Translations under genes and position numbers: made by a program
From: Anastatus disparis
Taxonomy: Eukaryota > Arthropoda > Insecta > Hymenoptera > Eupelmidae
DNA: 64,000 nt
Reading direction: 5' to 3'
NCBI GenBank assembly: GCA_017163975.1
Contig: JAFFSR010000218.1
Span: 3,720,001-3,784,000, forward strand
The notes under the pieces: model-generated
What the model saw: only the letters and a program-made list of their open reading frames with translations
Databases searched by the model: none
What the model was told of the DNA's origin: nothing
Shown: positions 23,697 to 37,815 of the stretch, piece by piece
Numbering within the stretch: position 1 is the stretch's first letter
How the letters are laid out: every line of letters starts with the position of its first letter

Positions 23697-26600
23697 TTAA
23701 GTTAAAGAGTTCTTCGTGCAATTGACCTAGGAATAAAGCCACGTGCTGTGGCTTTCCTTCTCTTCTTTTTTTTTATTCTTTTTTTTTTATTCCTTTCGTT
23801 TCTGTCTTTGCCTTTTTCGTTTGGCACATTATAGAGTGTATAGAAGGGGGATAACTATATACTTTTAGTTTTTAGCATTTCTCTTTTATTTTGGCTTCTT
23901 TTATCGTTTGATGCACATACAGACACACACGCAAATACGAAACGCTTTTTTGGCAAAAGTGTCGTCTTTATATGCCTCCTCGCTTTTGTTTTTTATTCGA
24001 CGTTTTGTACATGTTTTTTGGTTTTCTTTTCCTTTTTTTCATTTAAGCAAGTTTCTTTATTTGGGTATTATTTTTATATTGGCCGAGCCAAAAATATCTT
24101 TTGAGAAAATTTATTCGGATATTATGTTTTATTGTTCTGTACTTAAAAATTTATGTAAATTCACGAATTAAAAACCTATTTGTCAGTTACTGAATTTATG
24201 TTTCAATAATAATTTGCTTGAGCTGAAAGGTTAAATTTTGAAATTTTATTACATCAAAATGTAATTAAATTTTTTAATGTTTTTCTTTAAATATTATTAC
24301 ATAAAACTACAAAAAATTTTAATATAAAAGTGGTAATAAAAATTGAAAAAGATTTTTAACTTTCAGAAACATACATATTGATCAAATTATCAATAGTTTG
24401 AAGTTTTATTATTACGTACAACCAATTTTCTGTTTCTACAATACCTCATACTTAAATAGTGTATAGGAAATCATGTGTAGGAAATCAACTCACAGACGTA
24501 ACTCAAGTATAAAAAATTCTCAAAAAAAATTTCTTCAACAATCCCATTATAATGGCTCAGCGTATACGTATACGAGCATACGTAATTTAAAGCGACTTTA
24601 ATTTTAAAATTGTATCTTTTGATATAACGTTCTTATGAAAGGCTACCAGATTTCGTGCACATATACATAAGTCTAATAACAATTTTTTCATCAGTCTCTA
24701 TATTCCCTTTCTCTCTCTTTCTCTTTTGCTTTATGACTCTCCTCGGCCTTACGTACACCTACGCCATCCGTTCCTTTTCTCCTCTCTGTCTCTTACACAC
24801 AATTCAAAACCCAACAAACTTCGCTTGCCATTTTGCAGACACTGAGATGCATATACGTAGACTTCCTCTTGTATTCGAAAAAAAACATTTTTTTTATTTT
24901 CATTCTTCTCTATTATAAATTCTTCTATTTATCATTGGCTAGTCTTTTTTCATGTATAAACATTCGTCTGGTGTATATCAGATTACGCGATGGTATTCGT
25001 TTTATGGGATGCATAATGCGAGGGCTAATTAATTACGACCACCTTTTGTGGCGGAGATATGTAAGGTTGGCATCATTATAATAATTTTTATTGTAACAAT
25101 GAATGTACCTTTATTGTAAATTTTGGAATTTTAGAGAATTTTTTATAGAATTAAAATTTATTCTGAGCGTAGTAATGGGAATAATGAAAACGCGTGAGTG
25201 ATGTGTGAAATAAAAATATTTTTAAAGTTATATGATTTATGTTACCGGAGACTTACATCTGTTCGCACGTGTCGGATATGAATTTTTAATATTCACTTTT
25301 TTTATCGATGCGCTATTCTCGACCTAATTTTCACATCGCCATGCGCTATACTCGCACTGCTTCAGCATAAGAACATGTGATTTATCTCGTATGGAGTGTT
25401 AGGAGAGATGAAAAAAGAGGTATGCTAAAGTAGTTCTGTAAACATTGCTAATATATATTTAACATGTGGAGCGCAGAATGGAGATACGAGATTACAATTT
25501 TCGAATGATATATTATTGAAAAGTCTAAAATGGTTAAAGGATTTACTTGATTAAAAAAAGGTTGAAGAGTTTACTGAATCAAAATGAAACTTATTAAAAA
25601 TTTGAATTTTACAAGAATTTTTCAAAGTTATCATATTTAATTTGTAAACTCAAAAATAGTTCATATTAATAATGTAAGATGTAGTAAATGTATAAAATTT
25701 CTGAAATATAAGTTATAGAAAATATATACGTACATTAAACGTATTGAAATAGAAAAATAAGCTTTCATCTAAAAAATTAATTGAAATTAAAATGGAAATT
25801 TCACCTCGTAAACGAAATTCACTGCGATGTAGTTTTATCCTGTATTGATTAAGAAAAAAAAGTAACATTCTGCAAATTGTTAATAATTAACTTCAATGAA
25901 GTTAGACAATTCGCTCTGTCTAAAAAAAGAAATTTATATTCTTTCTTTTTCTTATCTCTTTTTTCTTTTTCTTTCTTTCTCTCTCTCTCTCTCTCTTCTT
26001 CCTCGGCGCCGCACTCCCCCCATTGGCCTCGCAGCACACGCGTGCAAGATTATAACTCTAGCGAAGGAGTGCTGCGTAGTTTGCACGCATTATATGTGTG
26101 TATAATATACATGTAAGTTCCTCCTGGAAACAAAGAACCAACAACTGACAAAGAGAGAGACAGAGAGGCGTACAACCGGTGATGGAAAAAACGAACATCG
26201 ATGGATATATATGGGACGTCTCATATTAACCGAATAAGTATTATCTCAAAATTAATTAAAATTTGATATAATAATTGATATTAATAACAAATCTCACATT
26301 AAATATTTTAAATATTAAATCTTGAATTTTCAATTTTTTTCATTCATTATATTTTTAGTTCCAAGAAAGCATTTTTATAAAAAAAATTTCAATAAAACTC
26401 TACTTTTTGCATGTTTCAAAGAATATAATAAAAAAATTTTTTAGTCTGTAATAAGTACGTCCAAACATCGCAAAACCATTTAATGTATAAAAAAAATAAT
26501 AAATTTATTTCTTAAACAATATTCATAAACAATATTAACAATGGTTAATTTAATGAAAAATGTATATAAAAGTATATTTTGACATGTGGTACAAATTATA

Positions 26601-28168
26601 AAACAATCTCAAATTTTTATCAAATAGAGATAACTTTCTTGAATATTCATTGAGATAACAATATTATAGGACTTGCATTTAAAACCATATCATAATACGT
26701 TTTTACGTAAATTTTCAATTGAATCAAAGCCAATAAAATTTCTTCTATATGCTTAATAAGATTTCAAAACAAATTTCCCTTTAATAATTTAAGCAAAGGC
26801 CGAAGCAAACGCTGAACATTGTTTCAATCATCCCAAGCAACTACCATGCCAAATTCGAACTAATTTTGACAACTCATTTGTTAACTTACCACGAAACGTC
26901 CCATATATACATGTACACACGTATATACGATACCTGGCACAAGCTGGCACAAAACTAAAAAGAGAGACATGCGTGTGTGGTTTTTTATTATCTATAATTT
27001 TTTTTCTTTCTTTTTTAATGGAAGGCGCGTGTGTGTTGCTTTGCTGCCGATATATATATATATATGTGTATATATTGTCTTCAATTGGTTGCCCTTTTAT
27101 AACACTATAATAGCCTGGTGTGTGTACTTATTATTATATTGTTTTCTGGGCTGGTTATAAGGTTCTTTACAAGTTCTGTTTTTTCCATACGTACGCTTGA
27201 TTGCCCGGGTAATTAATGAGATTTACGGTGATTACTTTTTTATTGATTTATTTTTTATTTTGCTAATTACTTGACATTATTTTTATTTCTTTCTTAATCA
27301 GTTTATAAATCATTTCGTTATTAATTTCAGTCCAATGTTAAAAGTGTAAAATCACAATGAAATATTATACTTTTACACAGTATCAATTTTTATTAAAAAC
27401 TACCTCTTAAAATTTTATGCCGCTTAATAACAAAAACGTTCAAACGTAAATTTTCATTAATATAAGATCATGAATTGCATAATATGCAAAACTTTTGATA
27501 AACACCAATAAAACGTCGCTAATAAATCGAATAAAAATTTCACACATCAAGTTTCATTAGAATAGCATAAATAAAACTTTTTATTCTCGTGATAACCAAA
27601 ACGCGTATAAAATTCGTGCAAAGGGTCAGATATTTTACGAGCGAGCTTGTAAAAACAAAATTCCCTCAAACGAAAATGAAATTTGATTCCCGGTATCTTT
27701 AACTCGAAGTATCTCATTATGTTGTTACGTTCTCTGGAAAAAAAAATATATTTTTTTCATTTTCTTATGTACAATATACGCGCTTTATATATCCACCACA
27801 TAAATTAAAGTAAACCATATATTAAACCATTAAAACCTTTTTTTCTTACCAAGAGCGTATAAGATTATTTGCGCATTAACATTAGTCGTTTTTCTCACAG
27901 TCATATTAATGATTCGTAACCAGCTTCTGTGTGTCTGTGTGCTTGTGTATGTGAAAAAAAGTCTTACATAAGAGAGACAAATCCAAGTTTTACAAGCTTT
28001 ACACGAGAGGAACGAGAAGTGTGTACGTATATATGAAGTCGAGTAGGAGAAAAAAATAAAGAGAGTAACAAAAGAAGAAGGAAAAGGAAGGAATATGTAT
28101 ATGAAGAGAAAAAAAAGGGAAGCAATGTGTATACCAATCACGTAGCAAGTGTTGCTGCGTGTAATATA
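23693..28168. other. AT-rich DNA with GC-richer islands
   Basis: No supported gene. Pyrimidine-rich, GC-richer patches occur at 23700-24080, 24640-25080 and 25930-26220. The last includes a (CT)n run at about 25978-25996, a short GC-rich stretch with an inverted CGTGCAA/TTGCACG pair at about 26040-26087, and a possible splice donor CAT|GTAAGTTCC near 26114. A (TA)n run is at about 27050-27066. The remaining sequence is AT-rich and featureless. Confidence 0.5.
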
Positions 28169-28341
<173 letters not shown>

Positions 28342-28701
28342 AGTTTCTGATGAAAAACATTTAAAAGTTTTTTTTTCTTTCAAAATTTTTTCCTCCTTTT
28401 ATTATTGAATATTTGATTGTGTAATTCTTCACTTTGTTTGGCAGTTTAATAGACACTTGGCTTCCGTTAGATAGGAGAAAAAAAGTTATTATTGGACTTA
28501 GAACTTTGGTCAAACATTTTTAATCTTTTGGAAATTTACTGAAGTTGAAGTAAATTTCCGACAAAGTATATACTATTTACTTTGCATTTTTTAATGCCAA
28601 AAATGAAATTTTTTATTCAAATATACATCAATTTTTAAACGTGTGTTTTTAATGCTTTTTCAAATAGGTAAGATAATTATTAAAAATTTATGGAATTGCA
28701 T

Positions 28702-28895
28702 TTAAGGTAACTACAGAGGTTCGGTTAAATTTCCATTTTGTAGTTTATAAAATTTTTTAGATTTATAAACTATTCACCATTATAATAATTTCAAAAAATG
28801 CTGGAAAATTAAAAGATCTGAAAAATCTCATATATCACAAGCTCGATGTGTAAATTAAGGAATGAAACCTAACCTAATCTCCGAAGTCGCCTTAA
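28702..28895. mobile_element. MITE family A, copy 2 (TTAA-flanked)
   Basis: About 194 bp between TTAA at 28702-28705 and TTAA at 28892-28895. The right end is the better-preserved terminus (CCTAATCTCCGAAGTCGCC). The left end is diverged (GGTAACTACAGAGGTTCGG). The internal block GAAAATTAAAAGATCTGAAA matches copy 1 closely. Non-coding. Confidence 0.8.
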
Positions 28896-30289
28896 ATTTA
28901 ATAAAATTTTAAAAATTCGCTATTAATTATAAAAATTACAAGAATATTATTGAATTTCAACATAAAATATACAAAGCATATTTTTTCGTCCCATTAGCGT
29001 TAAAACAAATGAACCTTTACCAATGACATTAATTTTATCATTATTTCGTTGTAAAAAAATCTTAATGATACCACAATGTTTCTCAAAGCTCTCAGAAATC
29101 ACTTAGCAAATCGTCAAAATACATCCGCAAACCATACACAAAACCATATAAGTGGATCGAATAACTGCTTACGATCCTTAAAAAATTCAACCATCCTCAA
29201 CAAACATCAAAAAGAAAGAACGAAGAGCAAAAAAAAAAACAACAAAGAAATGAAAAAGCCCATTGACAGAAAAAAGAGGACTCTCACTCAAAAAAAGCCA
29301 AGCCTTTGAAGAGAAAGAACGAGAATGAAAAAAAAAAGAATTTGAAAAGAGTGAATCTCTTGAACGCCCACATATATGTATATTTGCAAGTTTGGTCCCC
29401 TCGAAAAGAAAAAAAAACATACACTTTGGTAAAAACAAGACGACAAAAACCCATTCGCTCTTTCTTTCTCTCTCTGTTTCTCTCGCGAAACGTTTCACCA
29501 AAAGTGTGGTAGCCATAAAAGGCTTCTGGAACAAAAGAGACAAAATAAAAAAAATAAAATAAAAGAAAAAGGATGTGGCGTTTTATTTTTCTCTTTACAT
29601 ATATGATTTCGAAAGAGCAAATGAGATAGTGAAAAGGTCAAAAAGACAATGGCCCAAGTTAATCAAACGGATATATACTTAAATGTGCGAAACTGGGTAG
29701 CGTGCTAAAGAAATTAAATGCCTTGATGAATTAAGGTTTTTAGTATTATTATAATTTTTTTTTTTCAAAGATGACTTTTCTTTTTATGGGATTACTATTA
29801 TTTTTGTCGGATTGATGCTTGACGTGTTTTATATGTACAAAACTAATTTATCATAAGATTCTTTTATTCGCGTGATACTTTTAGCGTATTTGAAACGCTA
29901 ATAATTAATGGTAGAGGCCTGGAAAAAAAAGATTTTAAATTCTAAAGTTTATTCATTACTTGGATTCATTAGTTGGATGGAAAAAAAATTCTCGAAAAAA
30001 ACTATGTAATCAATATTAGAGGAAGCGCCTTAGGGAACGTTAAGAAGATATTATATATGCGTTAAATTATTATAGTTACGCAGACCTACACCAATTTTTT
30101 ATTTTTAACTTTTAAAAATTTAATGGATTTTATCTTGTGAGCAAAAGTATGCTCTTTCATTTCAAAGTTAAGTTTATAATGCATTTTATCAAAATAAAAA
30201 GCAATTTTTTGAATATTTAATTTTTTTACTTTAAAAATTATATTTCTTCATTCTAATTAGAGTTTATTTACAAATATTTAAATTAATTT
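28896..30289. other. AT-rich DNA with one GC-richer patch
   Basis: No supported gene. Around 29070-29640 an A-rich plus strand gives Lys-rich plus-strand frames and Phe/Ser-rich minus-strand frames, the longest being 118 codons at 29187-29543. No domain or splice structure is recognised. Confidence 0.5.
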
Positions 30290-30352
30290 TTTTTTATTTA
30301 ACGTCGCTATATAAAGGTTGTGCATTCATATTACGATGCAGCGACTAATATA
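30290..30352 (-). mobile_element. SINE-1 tail fragment (diverged)
   Basis: Reading on minus, the segment retains a degenerate version of the SINE-1 3' end: 'agcgacgttaaataaa' next to a diverged 'gcatcgtaat' block. It lies about 300 bp from a fuller copy in the same orientation. Confidence 0.5.
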
Positions 30353-30635
30353 ATAGAATAGAATAAAGACTACTTGGGTGACAATATTAATATTTGCATG
30401 AATTGTAATTTGATAACAATTGTAAAATTAAAATATGTTTATTTTCTATTATAATTACAATGAAAATTTTAATTTTCTAGTTGTAAATAATTGCCGTTTA
30501 TTTAAAAAAGCTACCGTTTTATTTCTAAAATATTTTAATTTTTTGCTCTACGTTTTATTTAATTATATATTTAAAAAAAAATAGATAAAAGTAGATAAAT
30601 AAATAAAACAAATTAACTATTATATGAACATATTT

Positions 30636-30831
30636 AATTTTATTTATTTAACGTCGCTGTATTTACGCTATCATTGCGATGCTAATTAGCGACGGAGGTT
30701 TCTCAGTGTGTTTGGGAACAAAGCACATGTAACGTACAGTGGTGCTTGTATAAATTAGCCGAGAGCGGGAATCGAACTCGGGCCCTCGGGCTACGAGTCC
30801 ATCGCTCTGCCGACTGAGCCACTGAAGACCT
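30636..30831 (-). mobile_element. SINE-1, full-length copy
   Basis: Read on the minus strand this contains the tRNA-like head (TCAGTGGCTCAGTCGGCAGA, then a B-box GAGTTCGATTCCC), the conserved body (ATACAAGCACCACTGTACGT, CATGTGCTTTGTTCCCAAA, CCTCCGTCGCTAATTAGCAT) and the tail ACAGCGACGTTAAATAAATA. The anticodon-loop region is diverged (GACTCGTAG). Pol III boxes look usable. Confidence 0.93.
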
Positions 30832-33800
30832 GTAATGTTTCAATTAGATACCTAAATTTTGTGAGCATAAACCAATGTGCAATAACTTTACATTAACAAC
30901 CAAACTGGTAAATTCTCTATTTAAAATTCACTCCATTAGGAATTCCGCAAAATTAAATTTTTTAAGATCAAAAAAAATGTTAAATATTGCCAAATAAAAC
31001 AATGTTTTTGATGATAAATATTTTTTTAATATAACGTAATAATAATAGAAAAATGCTACTAAAATTCAAAAACCGAAAGTTTCACAATGTGATACTTTAA
31101 TTTTTGACTTACAAGCCTTCTAAATACGTGGCCATTACAAAGATTTAAACGCATACACAAAACTTTAATGTATCAAGTCTTGAAACTTTTAATGTTAAAG
31201 AAAAAGGAACAAGAGAGAGGAAAAAAAAAACTAGTCGCGACGTCGCTTTTTGGAATGGTATAAAATAAACGAAAGCAAAAGGCAAAATGAAAAATAAAAA
31301 AGAGAAAGAGAGATAGATAGAAGTGCTGAAAGAGACTGCTTTAATGATTGGGATAACATTTTGCTTTTAACGACGATGTTATTCTTTTGTCAAGTATTCT
31401 TCAGACATTTCAAAATAATAGTTGAAGGAAATATTGCCCCGAGTGTGAATTAATGTATTGTTTTAATTATTTAACAAGCTAATAAACGGCCTTAAGGATA
31501 TTATTTTTTATTAAATTTCAAAAAAATTATAAATTTATTATAAAACGAAATTAAAATTATTATAGATTTTATTTTTAGAAGTTAATACGTTTTCTTGTTT
31601 GTTTATACAAAACTTTTACGAAATTAAAGTTTACGTTTAAGAATAATGAAATTAGGATCTGATTAAAGGTTACTTTAACTAATAACTTTATTATTAACTA
31701 GAAAGTACGTTAACATAATTCAAAATTTCCATCTCGTAATACGTACAAAGTTTTCGGTAATCTTGGCAATATATTCCTCTTTAGAAATGAGAATCGATGC
31801 CAAAACTCGACATAATTAATAGTCACAATATAATGTTTGATATATACAAAATAACGATTTTTAGATCTTTAATAAATAAATTATTGATATTTTAATTTAA
31901 GTATAACATTTTTACATTCAAACGACAAAGAGTAAGAAAATAGAGCGTCAGAATTTTCAGAAATATCAAGTTAAAGGAATATAGGTCATACAAGCTCATA
32001 AAGTTATATACTTTGTAAAATTTTATTGTTAATGAATTATCGATGCAAACTTTATTGACTTTATACGTATATTGATATTGGATTAACGTAAATTAATGCT
32101 ATTACAATTGTTTTGACTTTCTATTTATTTTTTATGAATTTGTTAAACTTGATTCATATTGAAAATTAAAAAAAAATTAAATTATTATCAAAAGTTACAA
32201 AAAATCCAACTACAAGCAATTATAAAAACAAAAGATTCTTAAATATTCCTTAAAAGCCCATTTTTCTTTCCCACAAACGTTCTCAAAGGAAAACACCATA
32301 AACCACGCATCTTGACATTCCCCCACTCCCCGCAATTTCATATGAAAACCTAACCTCTTTCCAGAAATCACTCCTTTCTTTAAAAACTTTACAAAAGCTC
32401 CCGAAGCAAAAAGGTTACCACAAAGCAGCTCGGAGCTAAAATCTTGTATAATATTTTCTCTGCCTCGTGAAATTTTGGCAGCGCGCCAAAACACCACTGA
32501 CTTAGCATCTTATTCTTTATAAAATCTCCTAACGTTTTGTACACAAGAAAACACACACGCACGCGTATATTGCGCGATTTCGAAACAACCGGTTTCTCCA
32601 ACATGCATATACAAACATTTCTTTTCTTTTCGAGCTGAATGTTAAAGCGCAAAATGAACGAGAGAAATAAAAAAAAGAAATTTAAAGACGAGCAACAACT
32701 TTTTGGGATATACATTTATATACACGTTTGGCTTTTGTGCATTAACGTTGAGGAAAGTTTAGTGTAACCTTTGTATTGAAAGCTCGTTTTGCGAAATGAA
32801 TTTTAACAAAGAAAGGATTACTTAAGATTATGTTTTTTCCTTAGGATTAATTAATTTTAAATTTAGAACGTAAAATATATTTTTTTCTTTTAAATTAAAT
32901 ATTATTTGCTTTATATAAAAGTGCAGAATGTCAAAAATAAATTCATCCAAGTTCTGTACAGTCGTTAATTGGATAAGAATCGACGCACGCGGTTATATTA
33001 TCAATTTTGCTTTATTTAAATTATCAATTTCTGAAAAAAATGAAAGAACAAAACTGTCGAGGATGATAATTTACAAAACTACTGCGTACAAGTTTTGCAC
33101 AGTAGTTTTTGATTGGATAACCACTGATACACGTAGGTGTAACTGATACAGTTACTTTTATCTTTCAATAAATTATATGGCTTTTTTTCTTACTAAAAGG
33201 AACATTTTTTTTCTTGTTTATTTATTTTCTCAAGTCTCGAATCAAGATTTACAGTTGTCGCTATTGTTTTGAAAAATGTTTAATTTAATTTACGATTGCA
33301 TTGCGAAAATGAATTTCAAATAAATCGCAATATTGTTACATTGTAATGAAATTCAAATTAATTAAATCATCAATATTAAATAAAAAAATAAAAATCGAAT
33401 CACGTTGTTTTTTTGCAAACAAAAGTTATAAAATTTGAATCAAATTCAGAATTTTCCAATAGCGAAATAGGAAAATTACGTATTGAACAACAAAAATTTG
33501 TACAACTTACTTTACCGACCGGCATTAAGTGTCAGAGATTTATATCATATTTTGCGATTGTAATATATTTCATATAAGATTAATGGTTAATATAACATTA
33601 CGCCTTTCTAATCTTTTACCAAGATTAAATTTACGAGTCGAAAAATATTGGCAGATTATTATTTCATTTTGGCTTCGTATGAAATAAATTCTTTTGTAAT
33701 TGATTCGTATTCAATTAATCTTGCACTTATTTTTAGTGACAGTGCATTTAATAACTTTATTTTTATTATGTTGATTATAATTAAGCCATACTCTGTAACT

Positions 33801-35477
33801 TTTTTTAGAAAGATCTCAAGCTGAAATTTGTAATGAAATGTGTTATTTGTGAAATTTTAAGACCAAAATTAAATTTTTTTTATTTATTTATTTTTTATTT
33901 CAAAGTTACAAACGATATTTAAAATTATTTTTTTTTTTTTAGCAAAAAAATATTTTGTCATATGAAAATTAGAATTTTTTCAAAACTTTCTGATTAACTT
34001 TAATTTAAGTATCATTTATTGGTAAAAGTATTTTGGCTACTACAGTAACCAGACTCAGTAAGTTAAAAAAAGTGGGCTATTAAAATTCATAATTCTATCA
34101 GAAAAAAAAATAAATAAATAAACAGATTAAAAGAATAAAATTATTCAATCTAATATTAAAAATTTAAAGACCAAGGCACAAACATATTATTAACAAAACA
34201 AACAGTCACACACAAATTGTACATAACACCAAATAACCTATTAATTTTCTCTCCATCCAACAAAAAAAATGGAAGCTTTACGTTCGATCTTACTAGAAAT
34301 GCATATTAAAAAAAAAGTCAAGCGATTACCTTTCAGCTGTTTACATCACTCTTAAAAAGGAATGTCTTTGTATAAAATCATTGCCGCTTTAAGCACAAGG
34401 AATTTTCCAGCCGAGTTTCCTTTCAATACAAACATTCACACATGCGCCACCGTAATATAAAAAGAAACACACGCAGAAACTAGCGTGGCATAAAAAAGAA
34501 GAAAAAAAAAAAAAAATAAAGAAAGGAAACCACCTGCACACGATCTGCGTCTCTGCTGCGTGTGTATATAGCATTGCATATATGCGCGAAAAAGCGACAG
34601 AAGCGTCAAGTTCTCGAGTTCCAAAGAAAACAGAAACTTTAACTATAAGCTGAAACGCGTTAGTTGGAGCCAAATTACCCAAGCTACAAATAGAAAAGCT
34701 TTAGATTTTCGAGTATTATAAACTGTATACTGGACTTTTCGAGGTGAAAAACTTTTTTTTATGTAGACGGGCTTGTTTCTGTAACCCTAATTAAACTTTT
34801 TTATTATTTTAGTTATTTTCTTTAAAATTATGTTAATCATTCAATAATATCGATAATGAAATTTTTTACAAATCATCCAGTTTAATTTTATTAATTAATC
34901 AAAGAAAATTACACTGATATTTTTAGTAATCGAAGCATTTAATTATAGCCTCGCTATAAAGATATTGAATAAATTAATACTTTGTTTTGACTAAGCATTA
35001 GGCGCAACATTGAAGTCATACGAGACGTTGGCATAATCTACTTCGAGCATTATTAAAAGATTGTCATATAAAAATATATCCAACGCGTCCCTTGCAGATT
35101 GCACATGCGACGCTTAAACGTTGGCGCGATTTATTTTTGGCATCTTATAAGGTCTTTATTTAGGAACTGTCATTCTAATTATCTAAAAACCATAGTTTAT
35201 TAACTTGAGTATGTCTTTTTGTTTCTACGAAGTGAGATTGAGATTGAGCAATAATCATCAATGATTTACAAAAAATACATTTTTAGAATATTTCATGAAA
35301 TTTGAGAAAGATTCGTGAAATTGAAAAATATAATCGTTTGTAAATTATCATTGGATGGAACATTAAAATAACATTAAAAAATTATATTTTTAGTAATAAT
35401 TAATCGAAATATGCTATTTTTAGAAAATATCCGTGCGTGTGGGGGTGTGCGTGAATACAAGTTACGTTCACCACTAG
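30832..35477. other. AT-rich DNA; minor duplications
   Basis: No supported gene. Two related segments of about 45 bp are in direct orientation at about 32949-32992 and 33090-33137; each begins AAGTT(C/T)TG(T/C)ACAGT and contains ATTGGATAA. The second overlaps a small hairpin (AAAACTACTG ... CAGTAGTTTT, about 33075-33110). GC-richer patches at about 32230-32710 and 34390-34700 carry minus-strand frames of 60-108 codons that I cannot assign. Confidence 0.5.
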
Positions 35478-35545
35478 CTGATTGATACAAACACCACTGC
35501 ACGTTACACGTGCTTCGATCAGAAGCACACTGATGACCTCCTACC
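35478..35545 (+). mobile_element. SINE-1 internal fragment
   Basis: Only the central body is kept: 'gattgatacaaacaccactg', 'cacgttacacgtgctt' and 'agcacactgatgacctcc' in family order. The tRNA head and the tail are missing or unrecognisable. Confidence 0.75.
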
Positions 35546-37613
35546 TTGAATTAAAAAAATTGTTATCAAAAATTTTTTTTTGAAAAAGACATGACAATTG
35601 TTATCAAATTTTCAGGAAAAACCATCGTCATAAACTTAAGAGTATTATTTGATCAATCTAGAACAAATAAGATGTTAATCAACAACAAAAATTCTTTAAT
35701 TCTTATGTGAATACTTTTTTTTTCATTTACAACTGATTAAAAATTTTAAAGATAGTTCATACAGCTTCGTATATCTTTTAATATTTTTTCTTCGCTGATC
35801 GACAAATAGCCAACTTTAATCCTGCACTTTAAATGCTAAGTACCTCGAGTACAATGTTCTTGTCCACTAAAATTTGAGGCGCAGTATTTAAGATCTCGCA
35901 ACTGATATTTTGATAGTATTTTTAAAAGTCATTGCTCTAATCAATTTCAGATCCGATCGATGATTTACTATTCGGATAGCCGTTATCGTAGGTACGATTG
36001 ATTCCACTATTATTTTCAAACTTTAATCATTAAAAATTCAATATACGCGTCACAGATAACTCAAGGGTTTTTCGTTATTGAACAAACATCAAAACAAACT
36101 CGCACAATTTGATCTCGATAAGCTGATAATGTTAGATGAGATTCCTCGTTAAATTGGTTTACTATCGCTGGTCTCGATGACGTTTAAGTTAGCAAAGGAC
36201 GCGAGCTTTATTGCCAATAGATATTAGTAATTACTGATATTATTTATTTTCCATTTCTTTGAATAAAAAGCGCGCGCGTACGCGTAGGCATATTACTTTT
36301 ATATCTTGAGCGTGTGGATTGACCGAGTTTGATCCATCAAGATAAATAAATATTGAAGATATTTGGTTTTTCCATGAGTACGATACTATTTTTTAATAGA
36401 TTTTTAAATTCTTTGACTATATATAATATAGCTTAATGAAATGTTAATAGTATACATTTCTGAAGACAATTATATATTCATAAGTTTGCACACCCTGTGA
36501 GTCACGGATTTGCTTGGAACTATTAACTATTATATAGTAAAATAGAACAAAGAAAGTATACCATCAATTAAATTTTTTAAGATCAATTTTTTCGTGAAAA
36601 AAAAAAATTTCATTTTTTTTATTTATCCTTGCTAATTAAAATATTCATTAACTATTTTGATGTTTTACAGAGAAGAAATATTTTATTATGTGTTGAATAA
36701 GCTCGTTAAACAATATCGATTAGTTTTTCAAATGTTCAAGGTTACAAAAAAATTTTTTTCTTTCGAGTAGTTTTGTTTTACTAAAGAATTCATCTTTCTT
36801 GATATCTTCATTTACGAACATTTGATATCTTCATTTATAATGACGTCTTATTTGATTTTTCAATTAAACTTAAATAACGAGAAGAATTTTTGTAATTTTT
36901 TTATTAAAAGTAATTGTTAAAAAAAAAATGTTTCTAAAAAATTTTACACTGACTGACATCAGTTAAAAAGTTATAATTTTATTTTGAGGAAGCCTTGTGT
37001 TATCATACTCGCACAATTTTTTTTATTCGTTCAAATATACCTTGTGAAAATGAAAAATTCTTCGGTATCATTTTTCAAAGCTTCTGGAATATTTTATCAA
37101 AATTTCTACGTATATTTAAATTGCTACTGCTAAATATATTTAAATATTATCAATTCTTTGTGAAATCAAAAATTTTATTTACATAAAAATTTACTTTAAT
37201 TAAAGTACTTGCTGAATTCTCATGTTAATTTAACCAAACACGATTATCACGATTACCCAATTTGAAAAGAAAAGAAAAAATAATTACACGTGTCGATCGT
37301 TCACTACAAACTAAAAAATTCGGAAACCAATTACGATATCAAACGTTTTGAACATTATCCAAACTTTCTCTCTCTATTACTTTCAAACGTTCCATCTAAA
37401 ATCAAACGACCAAACAGCCTCTGGGTACATAACCCATAAGAATTCGAAAAAAAAAGAATACGTTACGCTCTCTTCACGCTCGATGAATTAAACCAAGCGA
37501 AAAAAAATCTAGCGATTTCACGAGAATCAACAGGTGTTACCTACACGTGTATCTCCTACATAACGCGCAGACATCGATTGATCGAAAAATCTGAGCACGC
37601 AAGATATACTTAC
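35546..37613. other. AT-rich DNA without a recognisable gene
   Basis: Nothing supported. There is a short direct duplication of TTGATATCTTCATTTA near 36799-36837 and a scatter of A/T runs. Confidence 0.5.
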
Positions 37614-37812
37614 GAACTGGCGGCACAATGTCTGCTTTGAGAATCGCGTTAATTTGATTGACATGTGTGGAATGTTTAGCGATTGATAATCCAATATTAG
37701 CTTTTAATTTTAATTTTTGTTTGTTTAGCTCTGAGGCTGACTTGTTATCTCTCGAATGTAAGTCGGATCTTGAATGATTTAATGGCTCGAGACATACTCG
37801 AGTCGAGACTTG
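37614..37812 (-). other. Candidate internal coding exon with strong donor
   Basis: On minus, a 66-codon frame with no methionine runs from just after a TAA (37813-37815) to a consensus-like donor, CAGTTC|GTAAGTATA, at 37614/37613. The peptide is compositionally balanced, including the segments RVCLEPLNHSRSDLHS and STHVNQINAILKADIVPPV, in contrast to the low-complexity frames elsewhere. No family is recognised. The acceptor is not obvious; an AG at the left of the frame (AACAAG) has only a weak pyrimidine tract. Frames of this length also arise by chance in 64 kb. Confidence 0.25.
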
Positions 37813-37815
37813 TTA

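Noticed and set aside
23410..23705. Two plus-strand frames of 93-96 codons
   Set aside because: They span two (TA)n arrays, and the repeat keeps both frames open.
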